In this document: piece after piece, positions 45,469 to 53,644 of the stretch
Layout: the number at the start of each line of letters is the position of its first letter
Position numbering within the stretch: the stretch's first letter is position 1
Assembly (NCBI RefSeq): GCF_022385335.1
Contig: NZ_CP092431.1
Span: forward strand, 2,480,001-2,544,000
Source of the DNA: Streptomyces deccanensis
GTDB lineage: Bacteria > Actinomycetota > Actinomycetes > Streptomycetales > Streptomycetaceae
Direction of reading: 5' to 3'
DNA: 64,000 nucleotides
Translations under genes and position numbers: made by a program
Notes under the pieces: generated by a model
What the model saw: the letters and a program-made list of their open reading frames with translations, nothing else
Databases searched by the model: none
What the model was told of the DNA's origin: nothing

Positions 45469-46860
45469 TCAGGCGGTGAAGTCGTTCTCGCGGGTTTCCG
45501 GCAGCGCCAGCAGGCACAGCAGGCTGACCAGGCACAACCCGCCCGTGTAGAACCCCAGCACCAACGGCGACGACCACTGACTGTTCAGCCACGTCGCCAC
45601 CAGCGGAGCGAACCCGCCGCCGAGCGTGTTGGCCAGGATGAACGCCGCCGACGCCCCGGTGTAGCGCAGCCTCGCCGGGAACAACTCCGCCAGGAACGCC
45701 GCCGCCGGCGAGAACATCAGCGCGAGCAGCCCGAGGCCCACGGTGTACGCACCGGTGATGACGAACCCGTTGCCCGTGCTCAGCGACCCGTACATCGGCA
45801 CGGCCCACACGACGGACCCGACCGCGCCGGCCAGCATCAGCGGACGGCGCCCGACCCTGTCGGCCAGCCGGGCGACGGGCAGCGTGATCGCGATCCCGGC
45901 CGCCGCCCCCACGCTCGCCGCCGTCAGCATCGTGTTCTGCGGGATGCCGAGCGACTTCGGCCCGTAGGACAGGCTGTAGACGATCGTCAGGTAGTAGACG
46001 GCGGACCCGCCGATCGCCGCGCCGGTGCCGAGCAACAGCCGCCCGGGGTACCGCGCGAGGAGCGTCCCGAGCGGAAAGCGCGACACCGCCGACACCGAAG
46101 AAGGCGCAGATGCCGGGGAGGCCTCGCGCGTCGCCGCCGAGGCGCGGTCCTGGAAGACCGGTGACTCCGACACCGTCGTCCGCACCCACAGCCCGACCAC
46201 CACGAGCACCGCGCTGAGCAGGAACGGCACGCGCCAGGCCCAGTCGGTGAAGCCGTCGCGGCCCACGATGTTCAGGGTCGGGAGGATGACGGCGGTGGAG
46301 AGCAGGAACCCGAGGGAGGGGCCGACGTTCGGGACGGCGGCGTAGAGGGCCCGCCGGCCGGGCGGGGCGTGCTCGGCGGCCAGCAGGACCGCGCCGCCCC
46401 ACTCGCCGCCCATGCTGACGCCCTGCAGCAGACGGAGTGTCACCAGCAGGACGGGGGCGAGGAGTCCGGCGGTCTCGTAGGTCGGGAGCAGGCCGACGCC
46501 GACCGTCGCGAGGCCCATCAGCAGGAGGGAGGCGACCAGGGCGCGTCGTCGGCCCAGCCGGTCGCCGATCGTGCCGAAGAGCACGACACCCAGGGGGCGG
46601 GACAGGAAGGCCGCGGCGAAGGTGAGGAACGCGGCGAGGGAGGAGACGGTCGGGTTGCCGGAGGGGAAGAACGCGGGGCCGAGGACGAGCGCGGAGGCCG
46701 TGCCGTAGACGGCGAAGTCGTAGTACTCAATGGTCGTGCCGATGAGACTCGCGGCGGCGACCCTGGGCGCCTTGTTCGACCCGGCCGGCGGGGAGTCCGG
46801 TAAGGAGACGGGTCTGGGTTCCGCGGCCTCGGCGACGGTTTTGGACGGGGATTCGGGCAT
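45469..46860 (-). CDS. MHS-family (MFS) transporter, ShiA/ProP-like
   Basis: 463 residues, 12 predicted membrane segments. The metabolite:H+ symporter signature is clear: SLIGTTIEYYDFAVYGTASAL near residue 34, DRLGRRRALVASLLLMGL (loop 2-3), LRLLQGVSMGGEWGGAVLLA, GPSLGFLLSTAV. Members import shikimate, proline/betaine, dicarboxylates or aromatic acids. ATG 46860 is used since the upstream extension is low-GC promoter region; SD ggaagtgag. It is transcribed away from the biosynthetic cluster and shares its upstream region, so it may import a precursor or re-import the product, or be unrelated. Confidence 0.87.
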   Translation of the reverse strand: MPESPSKTVAEAAEPRPVSLPDSPPAGSNKAPRVAAASLIGTTIEYYDFAVYGTASALVLGPAFFPSGNPTVSSLAAFLTFAAAFLSRPLGVVLFGTIGDRLGRRRALVASLLLMGLATVGVGLLPTYETAGLLAPVLLVTLRLLQGVSMGGEWGGAVLLAAEHAPPGRRALYAAVPNVGPSLGFLLSTAVILPTLNIVGRDGFTDWAWRVPFLLSAVLVVVGLWVRTTVSESPVFQDRASAATREASPASAPSSVSAVSRFPLGTLLARYPGRLLLGTGAAIGGSAVYYLTIVYSLSYGPKSLGIPQNTMLTAASVGAAAGIAITLPVARLADRVGRRPLMLAGAVGSVVWAVPMYGSLSTGNGFVITGAYTVGLGLLALMFSPAAAFLAELFPARLRYTGASAAFILANTLGGGFAPLVATWLNSQWSSPLVLGFYTGGLCLVSLLCLLALPETRENDFTA

Positions 46861-47314
46861 GGGGGGCTCACTTCCGGTACGCCCGGAGACGAATGGTCCG
46901 GGCCCAGAGGGGGACGGCCACGCATGAAACACGAACCGGAGTGCGGCTGTCACCCTAGGCCGGGAAATTCGAATCCCACAAGGAACCCTCGGAAAAGAAC
47001 GCCCGCCCAGTTCGTCGAATTGTTTCGATGGCGGAATACGCGCGATTACGCAGGACAACGACATTTAAAGCATGTGATCCCGCTATGCGTGCGGACAGGT
47101 CGCCAAAATACGCCACGAACACCACTCCTGGGCCTCGTCAACCCCGGAGATCCTGTCAAGTGGCTGTCAATATTCATGTGGGGGCATGCATAAAAATTTG
47201 CCGACGGTCACGCCTTGCCAACCGCCGATCACGCACGGAATGCTGACGCCCTGGCTGAACTTGAAAGTTCTACGACCATCGTTTTTCGGACATGGAGCGG
47301 AAGGCGCTTTTCCC
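46861..47314. promoter_or_regulatory. Lower-GC divergent control region of the biosynthetic cluster
   Basis: This 454-bp region is visibly poorer in G/C than its flanks and separates the MHS gene from the cluster. It carries the TGTCAA direct repeats at 47154-47171 and, 20 bp further, a cataaaaat (47189-47197) that could be a -10 region. No convincing small gene was found in it. Confidence 0.55.
47154..47171 (+). promoter_or_regulatory. SARP-type direct repeats upstream of the cluster
   Basis: TGTCAAG (47154-47160) and TGTCAAT (47165-47171) are heptamers 11 bp apart, the spacing used by Streptomyces antibiotic regulatory proteins. The first gene starts 143 bp downstream. No SARP gene is in the window, so the regulator would be encoded elsewhere. 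Confidence 0.5.
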
Positions 47315-48139
47315 ATGCTGAAAACTGGCAAGCCATTACGTTGGAGAAGGCTTTCCCTGGCCGGCGACGACCGGCATTTACTGATACCCCTCGACCACAG
47401 CGTCTCGGACGGTCCAGTCGCTCCTCCGGGTCAGTGGGAAGAGCTGTTGAAGGCTCTGGTGGCCGGCGGCGCCGACGGGATCATCGTCCACAAAGGGCGC
47501 GCCCGCACACTCGACCCGGCCCTCCTCAGGAGCTGTGCGCTGGTGGTGCATCTGAGCGCCAGCACGGCCTGCTCCGCCGACGCCGACGCCAAGGTGCTGG
47601 TCGGCGACGTCGAGGAGGCGGTGGCCCTCGGCGCCGACGCGGTCAGCGTCCATGTGAACATCGGCTCGGACACCGAGGGGCGCCAGCTCGCGGACCTGGG
47701 CGCGGTGGCCCGGTCCTGCGACACCTGGGGCATGCCGCTGATCGCCATGGTCTACCCGCGGGGCCCCCGGATCGAGAACCCGCACGATCCCGCGCTCCTC
47801 GCGCACATCGTGAACGTCGCCGCCGACCTGGGCGCCGACATGGTGAAGACCTCGGTGGCCCTGCCGCTCGACCGGATGGCCGAGGTGGTGGCCCACAGCC
47901 CCATCCCCGTCCTCGCGGCCGGCGGCCCGCCCGACGGCTCCGACCTCATCGAGTACGGCACCGCCGTGATGGCCGCCGGCTGCCGGGGCCTGGCCGTCGG
48001 CCGCCGTATCTTCTCCTCCCCCTCCCCCGCATCCCTGGTCTCGCGGCTCGCCGCGGTGGTGCACGGCGACGGGGTCACCAATGACATGAGCATGACCTCC
48101 CCCTCCCCTTACTCGACGATCGTGGCAGGTGTCGCATGA
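47315..48139 (+). CDS. DhnA/GriI-type aldolase for aminohydroxybenzoate formation
   Basis: 274-residue class I aldolase of the DhnA family. Asp27 (LIPLDHSVSDGP), Tyr147 (IAMVYPRGPR) and Lys178 (ADMVKTSVALP) match the catalytic Asp, Tyr and Schiff-base Lys of archaeal ADH synthase. In GriI, of grixazone biosynthesis, the enzyme joins aspartate semialdehyde to dihydroxyacetone phosphate. The next gene encodes the GriH-type partner, so 3-amino-4-hydroxybenzoate is the likely product of the pair. ATG 47315 gives the family N-terminus; upstream frames are not conserved. TTA codons at residues 8 (47336) and 22 (47378) suggest bldA control of the first gene. Confidence 0.87.
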   Translation: MLKTGKPLRWRRLSLAGDDRHLLIPLDHSVSDGPVAPPGQWEELLKALVAGGADGIIVHKGRARTLDPALLRSCALVVHLSASTACSADADAKVLVGDVEEAVALGADAVSVHVNIGSDTEGRQLADLGAVARSCDTWGMPLIAMVYPRGPRIENPHDPALLAHIVNVAADLGADMVKTSVALPLDRMAEVVAHSPIPVLAAGGPPDGSDLIEYGTAVMAAGCRGLAVGRRIFSSPSPASLVSRLAAVVHGDGVTNDMSMTSPSPYSTIVAGVA

Positions 48140-49356
48140 GGTTCGCGTGGATCGATCTCCGTGAAGTCCCCCGTCCGCAGCTCCAGGCGGTGGTGGACGC
48201 GGCCGTCCACGCCCGGATGGCCGGGGTGGTCTCCGCCGACGCCGAGCTGCTGGGGACACTCCCGCCGACGGTGACCCGGGTGCTGGCCGGCGGAGCCCCG
48301 AGCGCCGCTCCCCCGAAGAAGACCGCGGTCAAGGGCGACAAGGAGGCCAAGGCTGCCGCCGACGCCACATCCGAAGCCAAGGCGGCCGCCGACGCCGAAT
48401 CCGAGCACAAGCTCCCGGCCGGCGCCGGATTCGACCTCCTGCTGCGGAAGTTCACCGTCCAGGACGAGCTGGACGCCCTCGCCTCCGAGAACCGGGCCGC
48501 CACCGACGCGCCGGTCGCCGGCTTCGTCGACGTACGGGACGACCGCACCCTCCAGCTGTCGTGCGCGGGCGCGATGGCACTGCCGTACACGGTGATCCAC
48601 TTCGCCGATCCGACGAAGATCCCGCTGGAGATCGTGCTCGCGGCGGCCGAGTCGGCCGAGGGGAAGCTGGTCACCGTGGTCGGGGACCTGGAGGAGGCGG
48701 CCATCGTCTTCGACGTGCTCGAACGCGGCTCGGACGGCATCCTGTTCACCCCCCGGAGCGCGGACGACGTGTTCGCGCTGGCGCGGCTGCTGGAGGCGAC
48801 CACCCCGCAGCTGGAGCTGTCCACGCTCACCGTCGAGAGCATCCGGCACGTCGGGCTCGGCGACCGGGTCTGTGTGGACACCTGCTCCCACTTCGAGGAG
48901 GACGAGGGCATCCTCGTCGGCTCGTACTCCTCCGGCTTCGTGCTCTGCTGCAGCGAGACCCACCCGCTGCCGTACATGCCGACGCGGCCGTTCCGGGTCA
49001 ACGCCGGCGCCCTGCACTCGTACACGCTGGGCCCCGACAACCGCACCAACTACCTCAGCGAGGTCGGCTCCGGCAGCGCCCTGCTCGCGGTCGGCGCCGA
49101 CGGCCGTACCCGGCGGGTGGTGGTCGGGCGGGCCAAGCTGGAGTCCCGGCCGCTGCTGGAGATCCGCACCCACGCGGAGGACGGACGGCTGGTGAGCCTG
49201 ACCGTCCAGGACGACTGGCACGTGCGGGTCCTCGGGCCGGGCGGCAAGGTCCTCAACGTCACCGAACTGCGGACCGGCGACGAGCTGCTCGGCTATCTGG
49301 CCCAGGACAAGCGCCATGTGGGCCTGCCCATCGGCGAGTTCTGCAAGGAGGTCTGA
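48136..49356 (+). CDS. 3-dehydroquinate synthase II (GriH-type) cyclase
   Basis: 406 residues of the archaeal-type AroB' family. Family strings: TVVGDLEEAAIVFDVLERGS DGI, HVGLGDRVCVDTCSHFEEDE, VGSYSSGFVLCCSETHPLPY (about 262-281), RPFRVNAGALHSYTL and SEVGSGSALLAVGADGRTRRV. With the upstream aldolase it should form 3-amino-4-hydroxybenzoate, as GriH/GriI do. A Lys/Ala-rich insertion of about 36 residues (about 60-96, KKTAVKGDKEAKAAADATSE) interrupts the N-terminal part. ATG overlaps the aldolase stop. Confidence 0.88.
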   Translation: MRFAWIDLREVPRPQLQAVVDAAVHARMAGVVSADAELLGTLPPTVTRVLAGGAPSAAPPKKTAVKGDKEAKAAADATSEAKAAADAESEHKLPAGAGFDLLLRKFTVQDELDALASENRAATDAPVAGFVDVRDDRTLQLSCAGAMALPYTVIHFADPTKIPLEIVLAAAESAEGKLVTVVGDLEEAAIVFDVLERGSDGILFTPRSADDVFALARLLEATTPQLELSTLTVESIRHVGLGDRVCVDTCSHFEEDEGILVGSYSSGFVLCCSETHPLPYMPTRPFRVNAGALHSYTLGPDNRTNYLSEVGSGSALLAVGADGRTRRVVVGRAKLESRPLLEIRTHAEDGRLVSLTVQDDWHVRVLGPGGKVLNVTELRTGDELLGYLAQDKRHVGLPIGEFCKEV

Positions 49357-49362
49357 GGCCCC

Positions 49363-50784
49363 ATGGGCGAACTCGTGGCGGCCGCGGCCGGCGAGGACGG
49401 GATGGGCGTCCTGGTCCAACGGCTGTTCGACGCGCGGGACGACGGTCTGCCGTATCTGACACACCAGCGGGAGACCGTCACCCGCGGGGAGTTACGGGAG
49501 CGGGTGGCCAAGCAGGCCGCCGTGTTCGCCGGGTACGACATCGGGCCGGGCAGCACGGTGGGGCTGCGGACGCCGCCCAGCTTCACCCAGGTCGAGGTGC
49601 TGCTCGCGCTGTGGCGGCTGGGCGCACAGGTGATGCTGTTCGACTTCCGGCTGAAGCCCGCCGAGGTCGACGCCCTGTGCGCCGTCTGCCGGCCGCAGTT
49701 CATGGTCCGGGCCGGCAGCAACGTACGGGCCGCGTTCGGCTTCCGGTCCGAGTACGAGGTCGCCACCGAGTGCCGCAGGGCGGGGCGGGCGGCCGACGGC
49801 GACCACCGGCTGGTCCAGTTCAGCTCGGGGTCGACCGGGCGGCCGAAGGTGATCGGCCGGACCGCCTCCTCGATCGCCGCCGAGGTCGAGTCGTTCGCGG
49901 CGGTTCCCGGGATGCCGGTCGAGGGCGACCGGCTGCTGCTGCTCAGCTCCACCGCGCACAGCTTCGGGCTGCTCGGCGGGCTGCTGCACGCGCTGGCGGC
50001 CGGGGTCTCCGTCGTCTTCGCGCCCCGGGTCTCGGCCCGCGACATCCTGCGGACCTCCCTCGACCACCGGATCACCACCCTGTTCGGGGTGCCGATGCAC
50101 TACGAGCTGCTCGCGGCCGCCCTCGATCCGCCCGCGCTGCCCGCGCTGCGCACCGCCGTCTCCGGCGGCGAGCTGATGCCCCCCGAGGTCGCCGCGCGGT
50201 TCGCCGAGCGGTACGGCGTGACGGTCGGCGAGGCCTACGGCACCACCGAGACCGGCATCGTCGCCATCGACGTCGGCGGCACACTCCGGCCCTCCGTGGG
50301 CCGGCCCGCGCCGGGCGTGGTGGTCCGGGAGCACAAGGGCGAACTGGACGTCGCGCTCGCCGAGTCGCCGTACCTCTTCGACTCCGGCGGCACCCAGTAC
50401 GCCGACGGCTGGCTGCACACCCGGGACCGGGCCGTGGTCGGCGCCGACGGCACGGTCACCGTGGGCGGCCGCGCCGACTCCCTCGTCGTCATCGGCGGCC
50501 TCAAGGTCGACCTCACCGAGGTCGAGCACGTGCTGCGCGCGCACCCGGCCGTCGAACAGGCGGTCCTCGTCCACGAGGACGTCACCGAGGCGTACGTGAC
50601 CGTCGCCGCCGGGACCGAGCGTCCCTCGGCGGAGGAGCTGCTGCGCTGGTGCCGGGAACGGCTGGCCGACTACAAGCTGCCCCGGGTGATCCGGCTGCTG
50701 GAGAACCTGCCCCGCACGTCGAACGGGAAGCTGGTCCGCCGGGCGGCGACGCTCCAGGCGGCAGCGACGACGAGCGACGCGTAG
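49363..50784 (+). CDS. AMP-forming aryl-ACP/CoA ligase (starter loading, inferred)
   Basis: 473-residue ANL-superfamily enzyme. P-loop QFSSGSTGRPKVIGRT (about 152-167), A5 GEAYGTTETGI, A7/A8 WLHTRDRAVVGADGTVTVGGRADSLVVIGG (split here for reading), and the A10 lysine in RTSNGKLVRRA. It is shorter than usual acyl-CoA ligases, with a trimmed N-terminus. Its place between the aminohydroxybenzoate pair and the ACP genes suggests it activates that acid and loads it onto an ACP. TTA codon at residue 44 (49492). Ribosome site aaggag within the end of the preceding gene. Confidence 0.83.
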   Translation: MGELVAAAAGEDGMGVLVQRLFDARDDGLPYLTHQRETVTRGELRERVAKQAAVFAGYDIGPGSTVGLRTPPSFTQVEVLLALWRLGAQVMLFDFRLKPAEVDALCAVCRPQFMVRAGSNVRAAFGFRSEYEVATECRRAGRAADGDHRLVQFSSGSTGRPKVIGRTASSIAAEVESFAAVPGMPVEGDRLLLLSSTAHSFGLLGGLLHALAAGVSVVFAPRVSARDILRTSLDHRITTLFGVPMHYELLAAALDPPALPALRTAVSGGELMPPEVAARFAERYGVTVGEAYGTTETGIVAIDVGGTLRPSVGRPAPGVVVREHKGELDVALAESPYLFDSGGTQYADGWLHTRDRAVVGADGTVTVGGRADSLVVIGGLKVDLTEVEHVLRAHPAVEQAVLVHEDVTEAYVTVAAGTERPSAEELLRWCRERLADYKLPRVIRLLENLPRTSNGKLVRRAATLQAAATTSDA

Positions 50785-50817
50785 CGGCTCGGCCCCAGCC
50801 GTCCGCGCGCGGCCCGC

Positions 50818-50850
50818 ACACGACTTTTCGCACGACCTTCTCACGACCTT
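50818..50850 (+). promoter_or_regulatory. Three 11-bp direct repeats in the only sizeable gap of the cluster
   Basis: acacgactttt (50818-50828), cgcacgacctt (50829-50839) and ctcacgacctt (50840-50850) are tandem units of one helical turn, directly before the first ACP gene. This layout is typical of PhoP/SARP-like operators and may mark an internal promoter. Confidence 0.45.
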
Positions 50851-50870
50851 CCCCTCTGGAGATGGCGATC

Positions 50871-51146
50871 ATGAGCACGTCCACCCTGGACAACGAGATC
50901 CGCGAGTTCGTCCTGACCACGGTCATCGACGAGATGAACATCCTGCTGAGCCGCGACGGCATCACCGACGAGAGCCCGGTGACCGTCGGCGGTCTGGAGC
51001 TGGACTCCCTGAGTCTGATCGAGCTGACGTTGCGGCTGGAATCGCGGTTCGGCGTGGAGATCCCGGACACCGACATCGAGCCGCTGGCCTCGCTGACCCT
51101 CGGCGGGCTGGTGGCCGAGGTCGTCCGGCGCGGGGCGAAGGCATGA
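50871..51146 (+). CDS. Acyl carrier protein 1
   Basis: 91 residues, acidic four-helix ACP. The phosphopantetheine Ser46 is in GGLELDSLSLIELTLRLESR; the last helix is PLASLTLGGLVAEVV. ATG 50871 is favoured over 50862 by the ctggag ribosome site. Coupled to ACP2 by ATGA. Carries either the aryl starter or the extender chain. Confidence 0.9.
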   Translation: MSTSTLDNEIREFVLTTVIDEMNILLSRDGITDESPVTVGGLELDSLSLIELTLRLESRFGVEIPDTDIEPLASLTLGGLVAEVVRRGAKA

Positions 51147-51511
51147 CGGCGGAGACCGCCGGGCCGCCCGTCACGGAAGCGGCCCCGCAGGGCGCCGCCG
51201 CGCCGACCGTCCTCACCACCGGGCTCGTCCGGGAGCTGCTGTCCGACCGCAAGATCTTCCCCGGCGTCCCGGACGACCTCGACGAGGACGCCGAACTCGT
51301 CCTGGACTCCCTGGGGTTGGTGTGGCTGCTGCATGTGGTGGAGGAGCGGTACGGCCTGATCGTGGAGCCCCGCGACGAGGACATCGCGAACCTGACCTCA
51401 CTCCGCCGCCTCACGGAGTTCCTGGGCGCGGCAGGGGCGCCGGATTCGGCGGGGGCGGGGGCGGCGAGTGCGTCGGACGCGGCGGGTGGGGGTGAGCGCG
51501 GTGACCGGTGA
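51143..51511 (+). CDS. Acyl carrier protein 2, with N- and C-terminal extensions
   Basis: 122 residues. The ACP core (about 24-98) has Ser56 in DEDAELVLDSLGLVWLLHVV and ends TSLRRLTEFLGA. The first 22 residues (Thr/Ala/Pro) and the last 25 (Gly/Ala/Ser) are low complexity. Two different ACPs in one cluster suggest a division between starter and extender. The stop overlaps the KS gene start region. Confidence 0.88.
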   Translation: MTAETAGPPVTEAAPQGAAAPTVLTTGLVRELLSDRKIFPGVPDDLDEDAELVLDSLGLVWLLHVVEERYGLIVEPRDEDIANLTSLRRLTEFLGAAGAPDSAGAGAASASDAAGGGERGDR

Positions 51512-52841
51512 GGTGATGGTGACCGGGTTCGGTGTCCGTACCGCCTTCGGCGCGGGCGCGGACGCCCTGCGGCGCGGTGTCTTCGCCGGTGTTCCCTCCT
51601 TCGCCCCCACCACCCGCTTCGACACCGCTCCCTACCGCACCCCGATGGCCGGCGCCGCCCCCGACGGCCCCGACGCGGTGGAGCACTGGGCGCTGCGTCC
51701 CGCCCTCGCACGCTGCGGGGCGGAAGCCCTCGACATGGCCGGGCTGCCGACGGGCACCGAGGCGGCGGTCCTGCTGGGCATCGCGGGCGACTGCACGAGC
51801 ATCACCCGGTACTGGCGGGAGGCGGCGGCACCGGGGGCCGACGAGAACGACGGCGCCGGTACGGGCCGAGCCACCACCCCGGCCCCCGGGCTCACCGGGA
51901 CCGACGCGGGGCACGCACCCCCCGGTGAAGCGCCCGACGCCGGGTCCGCCTTACCTGGCAACGGGACCGTCGGAGCGGTGGGGCTCGCCGCGCCACCGGC
52001 CGACCCGGCGGCTGCCCGGCTCGCCGACGCCGTCCCCGCCCATCTCGCCGAGTCACTGGCAGGAGGCCTCGGGCTGACCGGGCCCCGGCTCACCTTCACC
52101 AACGCCTGTGTGGCCTCCGCCGCCGCGATCATCCACGCCTGCCGGCTGATCTCCACCGGGCGGGTCGATGTCGCGGTGTGCGCCGGCGGCTATCTCGTGG
52201 AGGAGGAGACGTTCGGGAAGTTCGACTCGGGGCGGGCCCTGTCGCGTGACGGCACCGTGCGGCCGTTCAGCGCCGACCGCACCGGGCTGCTGCTCGGCGA
52301 CGGGGTCGCGGCGGTCGTACTGGAGTCCGCCGAGCACGCGCGGCGGCGCGGGGCGCGGCCGCTGGCGGGTGTGGTCGGCTGGGGTGCGGCGACCGACGCC
52401 CACCACATCGCGCAGCCGCATCCCGACGGCGTCGGCCTGGCCCGCGCGACCCGGCAGGCGCTGCGGATGGCCGGGGACCCCGACGGGTCGGGCCTCGGCT
52501 ATGTCAACGCCCATGGCACCGGCACCAAGTACAACGACGGCGCCGAGACGCGGGGGCTGCGCGCCGCGCTCGGGGAGCGGGCCGAGTCGATCCCGGTCAG
52601 CTCGACCAAGAGCACCACGGGGCATCTCCTGGAGGCCGCCGGAGTCGTGGAGTTCGTGATCACGATGCTGGCCCTGACGGAGGGCGTGCTGCCGCCGACC
52701 GCCAACTTCACGCGGGCGGACCCCGAGTGCGACCTGGACTACGTACCGAACAGGCCCCGCCCCGCCGACCTCCGCCGGGCCCTCACCATCAACGCCGCCT
52801 TCGGGGGCGCCAACACCGCACTCGTCCTGGAGCGGCCGTGA
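51492..52841 (+). CDS. Beta-ketoacyl synthase (KS, type II)
   Basis: 449 residues from GTG 51492 (GTG 51501 and ATG 51516 are alternatives). The catalytic triad is complete: Cys206 (FTNACVASAAAIIHA), His341 (VNAHGTGTKYNDGAE), His378 (STKSTTGHLLEAAG) with Lys373. A low-complexity segment (about 112-175, Gly/Ala/Pro/Thr) is inserted before the active-site strand, unusual for a KS. It should extend the ACP-bound aryl unit by decarboxylative condensation. TTA codon at residue 154 (51951), inside the insertion. Followed by the KS-like partner with GTGA overlap. Confidence 0.9.
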   Translation: MSAVTGEVMVTGFGVRTAFGAGADALRRGVFAGVPSFAPTTRFDTAPYRTPMAGAAPDGPDAVEHWALRPALARCGAEALDMAGLPTGTEAAVLLGIAGDCTSITRYWREAAAPGADENDGAGTGRATTPAPGLTGTDAGHAPPGEAPDAGSALPGNGTVGAVGLAAPPADPAAARLADAVPAHLAESLAGGLGLTGPRLTFTNACVASAAAIIHACRLISTGRVDVAVCAGGYLVEEETFGKFDSGRALSRDGTVRPFSADRTGLLLGDGVAAVVLESAEHARRRGARPLAGVVGWGAATDAHHIAQPHPDGVGLARATRQALRMAGDPDGSGLGYVNAHGTGTKYNDGAETRGLRAALGERAESIPVSSTKSTTGHLLEAAGVVEFVITMLALTEGVLPPTANFTRADPECDLDYVPNRPRPADLRRALTINAAFGGANTALVLERP

Positions 52842-53644
52842 CGACGACGGAGACGAAGACGGACAGGAGAAGGACGACCGAGACCCGTTCCGACAGCGGG
52901 AGCGAGGCCCTCACGGCCGACGGATCCGTGCCGCGTTCGCCGCTCCTGGTCCTGGCCGGCGCCACCGCGACCCATGGCACCGGGCGGGACGGCGACATCC
53001 CGCTGCCGCGCCTGCCCGGGTTCGTGGAGTCGGCGTTCAGCCCGCTGGTGTACGAGGTCGCCGCGCGGTGTCTGACCGAGCGGCCCGGGGACGGTGCCCG
53101 TACGGCCGTCGCGCTCGCGAGCCTGATGGGCGACACCACGACGGCCGATCTGGCGAGCCGGCGCGTGGTCGCGGGCCGGGTCCACAACCCGCTGCTGTTC
53201 ATGCAGGCCACGGCCAACTCCGTGCTGGGACACCTCAGCCGGGAGTTCGGGATCACCGGGCAGATGTTCAGCCTGTCCACCCTCGACGACCCGGTGACCG
53301 AACTGCTGGCCATGGCCGAACTCCTCCTGGAGGACCCGGAGCTGGACCAGGTCCTGGTGATCGGCGTGGAACTGGGCGGCGGCGAGCGGTGGGCCGCCGT
53401 GCACCAGGAGTTGTCCGCGGAGTACGGCCGCCCGGTCCCGGACCTGCCCGAGAGCGCCGCCCTGGCGGTGGCCGTCCTGCTCGGCCGCCCCGACTCCGGC
53501 GCGCACCCCGGACCCGGTGCCCCCATCACGGCGGCGGCCGCGCACAACGGCAGCGTCCAAGGTCTGTTCGACCTGGCCGCCGCCCACCGGCGGTCGCCGC
53601 GGGACGCGGAACGAGACGAGACGGAGAGCCATGCTCATCAGTAG
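52838..53644 (+). CDS. Half-length KS-like / chain-length-factor-like protein, catalytically dead
   Basis: 268 residues resembling only the N-terminal half of a ketosynthase: VAARCLTERPGDGARTAVAL ASLMGD, HNPLLFMQATANSVLGHLSR (the KS dimer segment), then GITGQMFSLSTLDDPVTELL where the active-site Cys position is Asp/Leu, and ESAALAVAVLLGRPD. The C-terminal half with the two His motifs is absent, and no frameshift remnant is visible since the next gene begins in the overlap. It probably serves as the KS-beta (CLF) partner, as small CLFs do in highly reducing type II systems. The N-terminal 35 residues are polar and disordered. Confidence 0.72.
   Translation: MTTTETKTDRRRTTETRSDSGSEALTADGSVPRSPLLVLAGATATHGTGRDGDIPLPRLPGFVESAFSPLVYEVAARCLTERPGDGARTAVALASLMGDTTTADLASRRVVAGRVHNPLLFMQATANSVLGHLSREFGITGQMFSLSTLDDPVTELLAMAELLLEDPELDQVLVIGVELGGGERWAAVHQELSAEYGRPVPDLPESAALAVAVLLGRPDSGAHPGPGAPITAAAAHNGSVQGLFDLAAAHRRSPRDAERDETESHAHQ

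Noticed and set aside
48561..51146. 861-residue frame ending in ACP1
   Set aside because: Everything before 50871 is a shadow of the DHQ synthase and ligase genes; only the last 91 residues are an ACP.
52838..53644. KS partner as a frameshifted full KS
   Set aside because: No C-terminal KS motifs (HGTGT, GH) occur in any frame downstream; the next gene starts at once with its own product.
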